Assembly: GCA_026388315.1 (NCBI GenBank)
Contig: JAPLKA010000100.1
Location: 1 to 61,434, forward strand
DNA length: 61,434 nucleotides
Direction of reading: 5' to 3'
Origin: Pseudomonadota bacterium
Lineage (GTDB): Bacteria > Desulfobacterota > Syntrophorhabdia > Syntrophorhabdales > Syntrophorhabdaceae
Shown here in pieces: positions 54,701 through 61,434 of the stretch. The position numbers were made by a program, and so were the translations under genes. Under the pieces are notes generated by a model. It was not told where the DNA came from and made no database searches. It worked only from the letters and a program-made list of their open reading frames with translations. Within the stretch, counting starts at the first letter, position 1; the number at the start of each line of letters is the position of its first letter.

Positions 54701-54930
54701 ATCATGTTGTCCACACCGTTGATCTGGGTCTCGATGGGCGCGGCCACGGAATCGCCGACAGTCTTCGAATCGGCCCCGGGATAGGTGGTCGTCACCTGAA
54801 TCTGTACCGGAGTGATCGTCGGGTATTGAGCCACCGGCAGGAGCTTCATCGCCACCAATCCGGCAATCACGATAATGAGGGAGATGACCGTTGCAAAGAT
54901 GGGACGTTCTATAAAAAATTTGGAGAACAT
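51721..54930 (-). CDS. RND multidrug efflux transporter, AcrB/HAE1 type
   Basis: 1069 residues with 12 predicted membrane spans in two repeats and two large periplasmic loops, the HAE1 size. The proton-relay region 'GIILAIGMVVDDAIVVVENVER' (adjacent Asp pair) is intact; the TM10 Lys region is also present. 'PTSFVPNEDQGYMFIQVMMP' and 'FAWSGMAYEEKKSGGTSTAA' are typical. It exports drugs, bile-type or aromatic toxicants from the periplasm and inner leaflet. Encoded between the adaptor (6 bp upstream) and the channel. Confidence 0.97.
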   Translation of the reverse strand: MFSKFFIERPIFATVISLIIVIAGLVAMKLLPVAQYPTITPVQIQVTTTYPGADSKTVGDSVAAPIETQINGVDNMIYMTSVSSNTGQMTITVYFTLDTDPDMAQVLVQNRVALATPQLPQTVTQYGVSVQKKSASPLMVVSLYNKDGRYSPEYVTNYTNVYVLDAIKRVNGAGQAAIPGVPDQAMRIWMNPDKMASLGITTSDIQRAVANQNALFGAGQVGQEPSDDKTQLTFPVVTQAPFMQSAEYENIILRADADGTAIVRVKDVARAEVGRRQYIDDNKLNGMPSTPIIVYQQPGANGIEVSKAVRKVMADLKSTMPDGIEYVVSMDTTDFVQISIEEVIHTLFEAILLVILVVYLFLQSFRSTIICIVAIFVSLIGTFAGMLALGFSINLLTLFGIILAIGMVVDDAIVVVENVERNMVKLGLPPKEATIKAMGEIGSSLIAVVLVMASVFIPAAFLPGTTGQLYKQFAITIVISVTLSGFTALTLSPAMCGFMLKHTVPSERGIFKYFSRFFAWFNRGFDRFTVMFGDAVVLMIKRMTIAFVLLAFMIWGLVHLFMSIPTSFVPNEDQGYMFIQVMMPDAASMQRTSQTTAKVDELLAKNPAVAHRTILNGFSIIDGQYKPNVATFFVTFKDFKKRYSTKERAQKESAGAVVRDIAAKARAIDTGVVIPIEPPSIPGIGTTGGFEFWIQDKGAGDPKRLDDITQQFIAKARTRPELAHLNTTFRAASQQLKAEVDRSKAVLLGVPVEDVYNAVQAQFGSIQVSQFNQYSRVWNVVLQSDAPFRRKPSDITRLYTRSSNGQMVPLSALVTTRYITGPDFLPHFNGFPAAQITGGAAPGHSSGSAIKAIEEVAKEVLPKGYDFAWSGMAYEEKKSGGTSTAAFAFGLIIVFLILAAQFESWTLPGSVMTAVPFGILGALMFNWLRGLENDVYFQIGLLVLIGLGAKNAVLRVTFAVELRKQGLSIMDATIKAGEERLRPIIMTSLAFILGVLPLALATGAGANARHSIGTGIMGGMIGEATLAMLYVPLFFYLFDRLAEGSEKKKKAISEGEPPAPKPYTTEEGK

Positions 54931-54936
54931 AGCCCG

Positions 54937-56181
54937 TTACCTCCCCTGAATACCGCTTTTGGCGGAAACAGGCTTTTCTGCGGCGGTCTTTGGAGCAACG
55001 GCAGCAGAGGCAGGGGTCGGGGTATAAGGCTTCACGACAACAACCGCTCCCGGTGAAAGCGTGAGGGCACCATCGACAATCACCTGCTCACCCGCGCGGA
55101 GGCCCTCTTCAACGAACACGTCGTTCCCTATCCAGTCGCCAATCACCACAGGGCGGGCCTCAACCTTGTTCTCTTTCCCTACCACCCAGATAAAATGGCC
55201 CTTGGCCCCCTGCTGTACTGCCCTCTGGGGCACTGCAACGGCATTGGGTCTAACCGCTCCGAGGAGATGGACCGTAACGAACTGGCCGGGTCTCAACATG
55301 TCTTTCGGGTTCGAGAGGGTACTTCGAACGAGAAACGTCCCTGTCTGCTGGTTATACTCCGCATCGGAGAATGAGATGACGCCCTTTCTCGGATACACGA
55401 AACCGTCGGCAAGGATGATTTCCACCTGGTAGTGTTCTCCCTTGGGCACCTTGATCAAGCCGGCCATCGCCTGACGGCGGAATTTGAGTATGTCATTTTC
55501 CGATATGCTGAAGTTGACCCAAATGGGATCTGTCTGGGCCACGTACGTGAGAAGGCTATTCTGCTGGTTCACATAGGCTCCTTCCTGGACCCGGGCATAG
55601 CTTGAAAGTCCTGCCAAAGGGGCAGTGATGGTGCAATAGCCAAGATTGAGCTTCGCCTGCTCCACCTCGGCTTTAGCCGCCTCCACCGCTGCCGCTGCAG
55701 TCTGTTCCTGTCCCGTAGCGTCGTCCAAATCCTTCTGGGAGAGGGCATTCTGTTCGGTCAGGGGTATTACCCGTGCAAGGTTTAATTGGGCAGTCCTCAG
55801 ACGGGCCTGCTGCTGGACAAGGGCGGCCTGAGCCGCATCAAGCTGTGCCTGGAAAGGTTTGGGGTCCATTTTAAACATCACTTCGCCCGTTTTTACAACA
55901 GCCCCTTCGGTATAGATACGTTTATCAAGAAAACCGTTTACCCGTGCCCTGATTTCCACCTGGTGTGAGCTTTTGGTCTGACCCACAAACTCAAAAACCA
56001 CCGGGGTATCCTTCGGTTCCACCTTGATTACCGTCACCTGAGCAGGGGGAAGGGTACCGGTCTTAGCCTCCTTTTTGCAGCCGCCCGTAAAAACGAGGGT
56101 CGAAGTTATGGCGATCAATACAATGAGCGAGAGAGGAAAAGGGTTTGTAAACCGGGACCGGAAAAATTCTGCATGGTTCAT
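54937..56181 (-). CDS. RND efflux periplasmic adaptor, AcrA type
   Basis: 414 residues, lipoprotein signal (FTGGCKKEAK, Cys near residue 35), split lipoyl domain (SHQVEIRARVNGFL ... LSSYARVQEGAYVN), alpha-helical hairpin (about 105-170) and beta-barrel. C-terminus is Ala/Pro-rich. It bridges pump and outer-membrane channel. First gene of the efflux operon with ribosome binding site ATGGAGG; no TetR repressor is adjacent, so regulation is not evident from context. Confidence 0.95.
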   Translation of the reverse strand: MNHAEFFRSRFTNPFPLSLIVLIAITSTLVFTGGCKKEAKTGTLPPAQVTVIKVEPKDTPVVFEFVGQTKSSHQVEIRARVNGFLDKRIYTEGAVVKTGEVMFKMDPKPFQAQLDAAQAALVQQQARLRTAQLNLARVIPLTEQNALSQKDLDDATGQEQTAAAAVEAAKAEVEQAKLNLGYCTITAPLAGLSSYARVQEGAYVNQQNSLLTYVAQTDPIWVNFSISENDILKFRRQAMAGLIKVPKGEHYQVEIILADGFVYPRKGVISFSDAEYNQQTGTFLVRSTLSNPKDMLRPGQFVTVHLLGAVRPNAVAVPQRAVQQGAKGHFIWVVGKENKVEARPVVIGDWIGNDVFVEEGLRAGEQVIVDGALTLSPGAVVVVKPYTPTPASAAVAPKTAAEKPVSAKSGIQGR

Positions 56182-56335
56182 GGATTTGCCTCCATACTTA
56201 AAAGTAACTCAACGGTGATGCCCTTGCCGTGAGGGAATAAGAAAATCATATCATTCCCTCAAAGGGATTGCCATTACCTTTCAACAAGGTCTTACAGGCA
56301 GGGTGTTTATTGTGTGGTTCATATCCAGCCTCTTT

Positions 56336-58870
56336 TCAAGGGATCGGGCATGGTGCGACATGCCAGATCTCGGAGGCGTATTCGGCGATGGTGCGGTCGC
56401 TCGAGAACCTGCCGGAACTGCCTATATTCAGGACGACTTTGCGCGCCCATCCCTGTCGGTCCCCATAGAGCTTGCAGATCCGCCAGTCTGCCTCCAGATA
56501 AGACTTCAAATCTGCAAGGTGCATGTAGTGGTCTCCGTTACGGAGGAGTGTATCACAGAGGGGGGCAAAAACACCGGGTTCATAACGGCTGAAGTGGTCC
56601 CCAGAAATTAGGTCAAGGGCCGCCCGGGTCTCTGGTTCATTGTTATAGTGCCAGTAAGGATTATACCAGCTTCGGCTGTCCACCACCTGCTCTGCCGTAA
56701 GGCCGAAGAGGAAAAAGTTCTCCTCTCCCGCCTCCTCTGCCATCTCAATGGTGGCGCCGTCACGGGTCCCTATGGTCAAGGCGCCGTTCATCATGAATTT
56801 CATATTGCTCGTGCCGCTTGCTTCAAATCCGGCGGTTGAAATCTGGTTTGACACATCACTTGCAGGAATAAGCCTCTCTGCGAGGGAGACACAGTAGTCG
56901 GGCAGAAACAGCACCTTGAGGCGGTTGCGCATCAAGGGATCACCTTCGATGGTTCCTGCGAGGTTGTTAATGAACTTTATTATCAGCTTGGCCAGGTTGT
57001 ACGCAGGGGCTGCCTTGCCCGCAAAAAAGAAGGTCCGGGGTGTGATGTCGAGATCGGGGTTTTCCCTAAGGCGGTTGTACAGCACGACAATGCGAAGGGC
57101 ATTGAGCATCTGCCGCTTGTATTCATGGATACGTTTTATCTGGCAGTCAAAAATCGTATCCGGATCGACTGTCAGTCCCGTTGCCGATTTGAGCCAGTCG
57201 GCAAATCGCCTCTTTGCGTTTCCTTTTGCCTCCATGATTTTGTTACAAAAACCCTTGTCATCAGCGAGGGGGACAAGCATTTTTAGTTGACTAAGGTCAG
57301 TGATCCAGCTATCACCGATGGCTTCGGTAATCGTTCCGGTGAGCTCAGGGTTTGCGAGCAGCAGCCACCGTCGAGGCGTGACGCCGTTCGTCTTGTTGTT
57401 GAAACGCTCCGGGAACATATCCGCCAGATCCTTGACCGTCTGGGTGCGGAGAAGCTCCGAATGGATGGCGGCAACACCATTGGTGCTATGGGTGCCCACA
57501 ATCGCCAGGTTGGCCATGCGAATTTTCTGTTCCGGTCCTTCCTCAACGATACTGACCCGTTGAATCAGACCATCATTTCCAGGAAAGCGGACCTTGGCCT
57601 CATCAAGGAGGCGATGGTTGATTTCATGGATAATCTCCAGAAGGCGAGGCTGCATAATGTCAAACCATTCGTGGGGCCATTTTTCGAGGGCTTCAGGCAA
57701 CAGGGTGTGGTTTGTATATGCCAAAGTCCGTTTGGTGATATCCCACGCCTCGTCCCATCCAAGGCAGGCATCGTCGAGGAGTATGCGCATCAGCTCAGGG
57801 ACAGCCATGGATGGGTGGGTATCATTGAGCTGGATGGCAACCTTTTCAGGCAGGGCGGTCCAATCTGTGTTAGTGCGCCGGAACCGTCGTATGAGGTCTG
57901 CAAGGGAGCATGCTACGAGGAAATATTCCTGTACAAAGCGCAGTCCCTGTCCCATACTGGTGGAATCGTCAGGATAAAGCACCCGGGTAAGGGATTCGCT
58001 CGCAAGGGTGCCAGCCAAAGCAGCAACAAAATCGCCGCTGCTGAATGCCTGAAAATCAAAGTAATCAGGCGCTGCGGCGGCCCAGAGTCGCAGCGTATTT
58101 ACAGTCTTACCGCCGTAACCAACTACAGGGCGGTCAAAGGGCATACCAAGGAGAGTGGCTGGACGGCCTACGACTGCCCGCAGACTCCCCCCGCTTATTT
58201 CGAAGGAGGAATTGAGCTTAACTTCCACCACCCACTCCGGGCGCGCCACCTCCCAGGGGTCCGGGCTGCGGAGCCAGTTGTCGGGCTGCTCACGCTGCCA
58301 ACCATTCTCAATAGTCTGCCTGAAGATACCATACTCGTAACGGAGTCCGTAGCCCATGGCAGGAAGATGCATAGAGGCCATGGAGTCGAGGAAACATGCT
58401 GCCAGCCGTCCGAGTCCGCCGTTACCCAGGCCCGCGTCCGGCTCCTGTTCGAGCAGGTCAATCCAGCCGATCTTACCATCATCGGGGTTCTGCTCCACAA
58501 GGGAACTGAGGAGCATATTGGTCACGTTGTTCGCCAGGGAACGGCCCATAAGAAACTCCATGGACAAATAATAGATCCGTTTCACATTATGCTGCTCATA
58601 CATACCCCCTGTAGCAATCCAGCGCTGCGAGAGTATGTCCCGGACGGAGCGTGCCGCTGCCTCAAAACGTTCACGGGGACCGGTAGCAGACTCTTTGATG
58701 ACATTGTCGAAGATGAGGTGCCGCTCATAAAGCCCGTCCCTGCCGGTAAACTGTACCGGACCACATCCGTACTGTTTTATAAGCTCCGCCATTAGGGTAT
58801 TTTCGCCTGGGCTCCGGGATTTCAGGGTACCTTTTCCGTTAACCATGTTTTTTCCTTTCTTTGCTGTCAT
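56336..58870 (-). CDS. glgP: glycogen phosphorylase
   Basis: 844 residues, full GT35 length. 'EPDAGLGNGGLGRLAACFLD' near the N-terminus, 'IQLNDTHPSMAVPELMRILL', and the pyridoxal-phosphate site 'EASGTSNMKFMMNGALTIGT' in the last fifth. It releases glucose-1-phosphate from glycogen or maltodextrin. The C-terminus is complete (EYASEIWHVAPCPIP). It is monocistronic here and would supply limit dextrin to GlgX, encoded 40 kb to the left. Ribosome binding site AAAGGATGATGAT; an in-frame ATG at codon 9 is an alternative. Confidence 0.97.
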   Translation of the reverse strand: MTAKKGKNMVNGKGTLKSRSPGENTLMAELIKQYGCGPVQFTGRDGLYERHLIFDNVIKESATGPRERFEAAARSVRDILSQRWIATGGMYEQHNVKRIYYLSMEFLMGRSLANNVTNMLLSSLVEQNPDDGKIGWIDLLEQEPDAGLGNGGLGRLAACFLDSMASMHLPAMGYGLRYEYGIFRQTIENGWQREQPDNWLRSPDPWEVARPEWVVEVKLNSSFEISGGSLRAVVGRPATLLGMPFDRPVVGYGGKTVNTLRLWAAAAPDYFDFQAFSSGDFVAALAGTLASESLTRVLYPDDSTSMGQGLRFVQEYFLVACSLADLIRRFRRTNTDWTALPEKVAIQLNDTHPSMAVPELMRILLDDACLGWDEAWDITKRTLAYTNHTLLPEALEKWPHEWFDIMQPRLLEIIHEINHRLLDEAKVRFPGNDGLIQRVSIVEEGPEQKIRMANLAIVGTHSTNGVAAIHSELLRTQTVKDLADMFPERFNNKTNGVTPRRWLLLANPELTGTITEAIGDSWITDLSQLKMLVPLADDKGFCNKIMEAKGNAKRRFADWLKSATGLTVDPDTIFDCQIKRIHEYKRQMLNALRIVVLYNRLRENPDLDITPRTFFFAGKAAPAYNLAKLIIKFINNLAGTIEGDPLMRNRLKVLFLPDYCVSLAERLIPASDVSNQISTAGFEASGTSNMKFMMNGALTIGTRDGATIEMAEEAGEENFFLFGLTAEQVVDSRSWYNPYWHYNNEPETRAALDLISGDHFSRYEPGVFAPLCDTLLRNGDHYMHLADLKSYLEADWRICKLYGDRQGWARKVVLNIGSSGRFSSDRTIAEYASEIWHVAPCPIP

Positions 58871-59471
58871 ATCATCATCCTTTCCCAGTCGGGTTTCTCT
58901 TAATGAATCATATTATGCTGCGGTAAACCATAAAATCATCAATCTTGCATAAAAAATCCTAATTAATCCTTCTAAATATCGCCATATCGCCTGACGAAGT
59001 TTTTCCCCGTCTTTTCTCCTCTAATCCGAGCGATACCAACCGTGCCATGAGGATCGCGGGGTAAAGCTGTCCGATGAGGGCCTTAACCATGGCAAAGGAC
59101 GGGCTATGGGGGTATGTCTCCAAAACCGACGGCGGTCAACGTCACGATGTTGAAATATGGTTTTCATGCCAACACGATGCTCTTCATACAAGCGTTCTAT
59201 TTATCCGTTCCAGAATGTATGACTGATTGGTGCAACAAAACTTTGATTACCCTTATTGACCGCTTTATTCTTTTTATATCGGTTTGTCATTACACCCTTA
59301 AAAGGATTTTCCTATATTCTCAATTTTATTTCAAATAGAAAAACCTCCACAACCTTTATCAATTACCATTTGCAATGGAGTATCATGTGTGAAAGCGGCA
59401 AACCCACGCTTTTAGGAAGTTGTCGATTACGTATAGCAGGAAGACATGAGGGCCAAGCAATCGAGAGGCAC
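58871..59471. other. gene-free region between glgP and the B3/B4 gene
   Basis: 601 bp. I see no gene: short frames at 59114-59338 and 59256-59501 have no ribosome binding site and no family. The left 100 bp is the leader region of glgP. Confidence 0.5.
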
Positions 59472-60146
59472 TCATATACTTCCTGTGACGAATATGTCTA
59501 AACCCTTGATGTTCCCCCCGCCCAACTGGGCCATGGTTTGTGCGGCAACGGTCAATCCTTCTTTGAGATATATCCCGTCAATACCCGGAACAGCGTAGGA
59601 ATAGAAAAGAACATTGCGCGTATTATCCCTCACTTTTGTTTTTTCATCTGCCCCCTGGCAAAGTACGCAGATGATGTCCTTTTCGTCCCGTAGCACTATT
59701 TCTCCTTCTGTCATTATGAATTGGCGACCTCCCATTCCAACACTCGTCTCCACTCCCCGGGCTACATCGAGCATGAACCTGCCTTCGATCCGATCAAAAT
59801 CAGTGACTGCCACGAGGATACCGGCACACATCTCGGCCATAAAGTGAGCATCGACCATGAGGTTGTATCTCGGAAACCCGCTCTGGATTGTTCTCTTAAG
59901 ATGCTGGGGCAAGGGACATTCGAATCCGAAGCTCTGAAAAAACTGATCGTAGATATCGATACGCTGAGAGATACCAGCAAGTGTTTCCCGCTTTCTCATT
60001 CTTCGCAGGAGATTTCGCTTGTATTGATCAAATCCTGTGCTGTCGCTTAAGGGCCGGCAGTCCGAAATGAGCGTCAACCCAAACGCCACACCCGGGTACT
60101 TAACTTCATAGGCAGACGAGATTGAAAAATCTATCCATGTTGTCAT
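59472..60146 (-). CDS. stand-alone B3/B4 tRNA-binding-domain protein
   Basis: 224 residues from the ATG at 60146 (GGAAGAAAAGAAG upstream; the frame is open to 60185). The sequence 'RYNLMVDAHFMAEMCAGILV', 'AVTDFDRIEGRFMLDVARGV', 'DEKDIICVLCQGADEKTKV' and 'NVLFYSYAVPGID' fits the B3_4 domain of phenylalanyl-tRNA synthetase beta, here encoded alone. Such free-standing proteins are thought to be editing-like or substrate-binding factors; the true substrate is unknown. The N-terminal 'VKYPGVAFGLTLISDCRPL' is also typical. Confidence 0.85.
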   Translation of the reverse strand: MTTWIDFSISSAYEVKYPGVAFGLTLISDCRPLSDSTGFDQYKRNLLRRMRKRETLAGISQRIDIYDQFFQSFGFECPLPQHLKRTIQSGFPRYNLMVDAHFMAEMCAGILVAVTDFDRIEGRFMLDVARGVETSVGMGGRQFIMTEGEIVLRDEKDIICVLCQGADEKTKVRDNTRNVLFYSYAVPGIDGIYLKEGLTVAAQTMAQLGGGNIKGLDIFVTGSI

Positions 60147-60556
60147 CTTCTTTTCTTCCACATCAGACCTCGTAGTCAAAAACACTTTTCATGCAATTTT
60201 AGCACAAGATTGCAAATACGTCTCCAACCATTTCAGGAAGCAAGCGACTGCGGATGTCACCTTCCACCATCCCATTGTCCCGCCTTCGGCAGGATTAAAC
60301 CGTACGGATTGCGACGGTGATTCAGTGAATAGTAGTCTAAAATCAGTCGTTAGTCGTTAGTGAATAGTGAACAGTTAAAAGCATTTTGTCAAGCTCATTG
60401 TCATTCTCCCGTTCGGGGACAGGACTCTTTTGCCATATTTTAAACCCCCGTTACTCGTATCTTAACTGCAGTGAATAGTGGTTAGTCAAAAAACCATTCA
60501 CCATTCACAGCATTTCATCTTTTCTGCCTTTTTAACTATTCACTATCTACTATCTA
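60147..60556. other. intergenic region with heptamer arrays and 40-bp repeat copy 2
   Basis: 410 bp containing the 40-bp repeat (60274-60313), TAGTGAA arrays (60324-60375) and a second array in the opposite reading sense (60465-60565). No gene seen. An ATG-less leader for the B3/B4 gene lies at the left edge. Confidence 0.65.
60274..60313 (-). repeat. 40-bp dispersed repeat, copy 2
   Basis: Reverse complement of 3482-3521 with one mismatch. It can form the CCCGCC-TTC-GGCAGG stem. It lies next to heptamer arrays, as does copy 1. Confidence 0.7.
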
Positions 60557-60565
60557 CTATTCACT
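60324..60565. repeat. TAGTGAA/TTCACTA heptamer clusters
   Basis: Two clusters: 60324-60375 (CAGTGAATAGT, CGTTAGTCGTTAGTGAATAG) and about 60465-60565 (AGTGAATAGTGGTTAGTC; CACCATTCAC; CTATTCACTATCTACTATC). The right cluster reads as the complement of the left, so the pair could fold back on itself. The second cluster reaches into the last codons of the ParB-like gene region. Confidence 0.65.
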
Positions 60566-61390
60566 GCCTCTTTTACACCTGAGGGGGTTTTTCTTCTCCG
60601 GCGGAGGTTCCGGGGCAATCGGTATCCGCAGTTCCACTAAAGCACAGAAGACCCGCAGCTCATCAAGAAGCGCCTGAAGGTCAGGCCTTGTGTATTTTTT
60701 GGCGCCCATCTCAATAAATGACTCTACTGATCGTAAGACGGCAACATGTTTTGTTATGGACGGGAGCTTTGTGATGCCCGGGTCCGGTTTGGGTTTCTTC
60801 CATGCTGTAAGCAATTTCTCAAGTGCGAGATAGGTTACGGGCGTTTTCATAATGGCCTCAAAAATCTTATCGCGATCCGGACAATCGAGATTCGCGGCGA
60901 AGATATACCCTTGCGAAATAGACAGTGTTCCATCGGAAACCACCGTCCGAATCGTGTCAGGAAGCTTTAAAAGCGATAGCCCGTTAAACAGCGTCCTTGT
61001 TGTCTTTCCGACGATTTGAACAATCTCCGAAAATGTTTCGGAGAATCCATCTGCGACATATTCAGACCCCCGATCGTAACTAACCAGTTCCCTCATGATG
61101 TCATCCACATCATAGTTTTTATCAGGGAGTTTTGCCTGAATATATGCCAATATCCCTTTTGCCTGATCAATGGGATTTAAGTCTTCTCTATGAAGGTTTT
61201 CTGTCAATTGAAGGGCGATAGTCTCACCTGATTCCTTGCCTGCTTCTATGACCCGCACCGGTACTAATTCATGTCCAAGTTGCCGGGCTGCCTCCAGACG
61301 TCTCTCCCCGCAGATGAGGGTATATGAGTCACCGTCTCCTTTTGTTACAAGGAGAGGCTCTAAGATGCCTTTGTCTTTGATCGATTGCAC
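60557..61390 (-). CDS. ParB/RepB-like protein, N-terminus uncertain
   Basis: 277 residues as counted from the GTG at 61390. ParB-N fold: 'QSIKDKGILEPLLVTK', 'LICGERRLEAARQLGHELVP' (CTPase/DNA-clamp box GERR) and 'IALQLTENLHREDLNPIDQA'. A helix-turn-helix region lies at about 110-160. The frame continues upstream with residues that also look ParB-like (NTESDSFKSL), but a TAG occurs at 61429-61427, five bases from the window edge. The start may be an ATT/GTG codon or the gene may be frameshifted. Chromosomal ParB or a plasmid/phage type cannot be told apart here; the Pro-rich C-terminus is unusual. Confidence 0.8.
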   Translation of the reverse strand: MQSIKDKGILEPLLVTKGDGDSYTLICGERRLEAARQLGHELVPVRVIEAGKESGETIALQLTENLHREDLNPIDQAKGILAYIQAKLPDKNYDVDDIMRELVSYDRGSEYVADGFSETFSEIVQIVGKTTRTLFNGLSLLKLPDTIRTVVSDGTLSISQGYIFAANLDCPDRDKIFEAIMKTPVTYLALEKLLTAWKKPKPDPGITKLPSITKHVAVLRSVESFIEMGAKKYTRPDLQALLDELRVFCALVELRIPIAPEPPPEKKNPLRCKRGSE

Positions 61391-61434
61391 GAGTGACTTG
61401 AATGAGTCCGATTCTGTATTAATATTCTATCGTA

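Noticed and set aside
57287-58795. 502-codon plus-strand ORF
   Set aside because: Exact antisense of glgP, whose motifs and length are complete; no family match or ribosome binding site on the plus strand.
1-61434. tRNA, rRNA and CRISPR arrays
   Set aside because: Scanned by eye for T-loop words, rRNA blocks and regular repeat-spacer patterns; the only regular short repeats are the heptamers, which have no spacers. Weakly folded RNAs could be missed.

Overview
The window looks like a chromosomal segment of a Gram-negative, anaerobe-type bacterium of the broad deltaproteobacterial (Desulfobacterota) grade; a Syntrophorhabdus-like lineage is my guess, not a proof. The reasons are a complete RND efflux pump with outer-membrane channel, the gene order xerD-dut-M16 protease-pnp-rpsO-truB-nrnA-rbfA-ylxP-infB-nusA-rimP, a fused DHH/CBS/tRNA nucleotidyltransferase, a DUF362 protein, a consensus sigma-54 promoter, and intergenic heptamer arrays (TTCACTA/TAGTGAA). 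No rRNA, tRNA or CRISPR array was found.

Layout. 1-2.5 kb: 3' end of a RecD2-type helicase, a small Cys/His ORF, and an ABC-F ATPase (uup). 2.5-3.4 kb: a 125-bp palindromic repeat and a sigma-54-type promoter before a small secreted protein. 3.7-6.9 kb: a leftward operon (DUF2141 protein, MerR regulator, and a membrane/flavodoxin/SCP2 fusion with a strong internal ribosome binding site). 7-13.2 kb: repeat-rich spacer, GNAT-DUF362 fusion, carboxymuconolactone decarboxylase-like protein, LemA plus two TPM-domain proteins, and a GNAT enzyme. 13.3-21.6 kb: pgi, glgX, sppA, scpA and the DHH-CBS-CCA fusion, all leftward, with one copy of a 0.28-kb repeat between the last two. 22.5-29 kb: an AT-rich accessory island on the minus strand with small ORF, vsr, dcm, a MORC-like GHKL/histidine-kinase-like ATPase and a receiver-domain protein. 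29.5-30.7 kb: a DUF4143 AAA ATPase. 31.1-43 kb: a 12-gene leftward housekeeping operon for translation, RNA decay and ribosome maturation. 43.1-49.9 kb: rightward UDP-glucuronate/UDP-xylose genes, a methyltransferase, a HAD phosphatase with a zinc-ribbon partner, a PAS histidine kinase, a 33-residue basic peptide and adk. 50.1-56.2 kb: an IS3-type transposase remnant fused onto the 3' end of an RND efflux operon. 56.3-61.4 kb: glycogen phosphorylase, a B3/B4 tRNA-binding-domain protein and a ParB-like protein.

The most interesting element is the 22.6-29.0 kb cassette. A DNA cytosine methyltransferase and a Vsr-type nickase are translationally coupled to a large protein with two GHKL-type ATPase modules and an H-box-like segment. 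Next comes a protein whose N-terminus keeps the acidic pocket of a two-component receiver, followed by about 430 unassigned residues. It reads as a methylation-linked defence or DNA-surveillance system with an internal phosphorelay-like switch. A 49-codon ORF with a strong ribosome binding site heads the cassette and may be an unrecognised component.

Glycogen metabolism (glgX with pgi, and a separate glgP) and nucleotide-sugar synthesis (ugd, UXS) are the main metabolic themes. Four dispersed repeat families (0.28 kb, 0.125 kb, 40 bp and a heptamer) account for much of the non-coding DNA, and some reach into reading frames.
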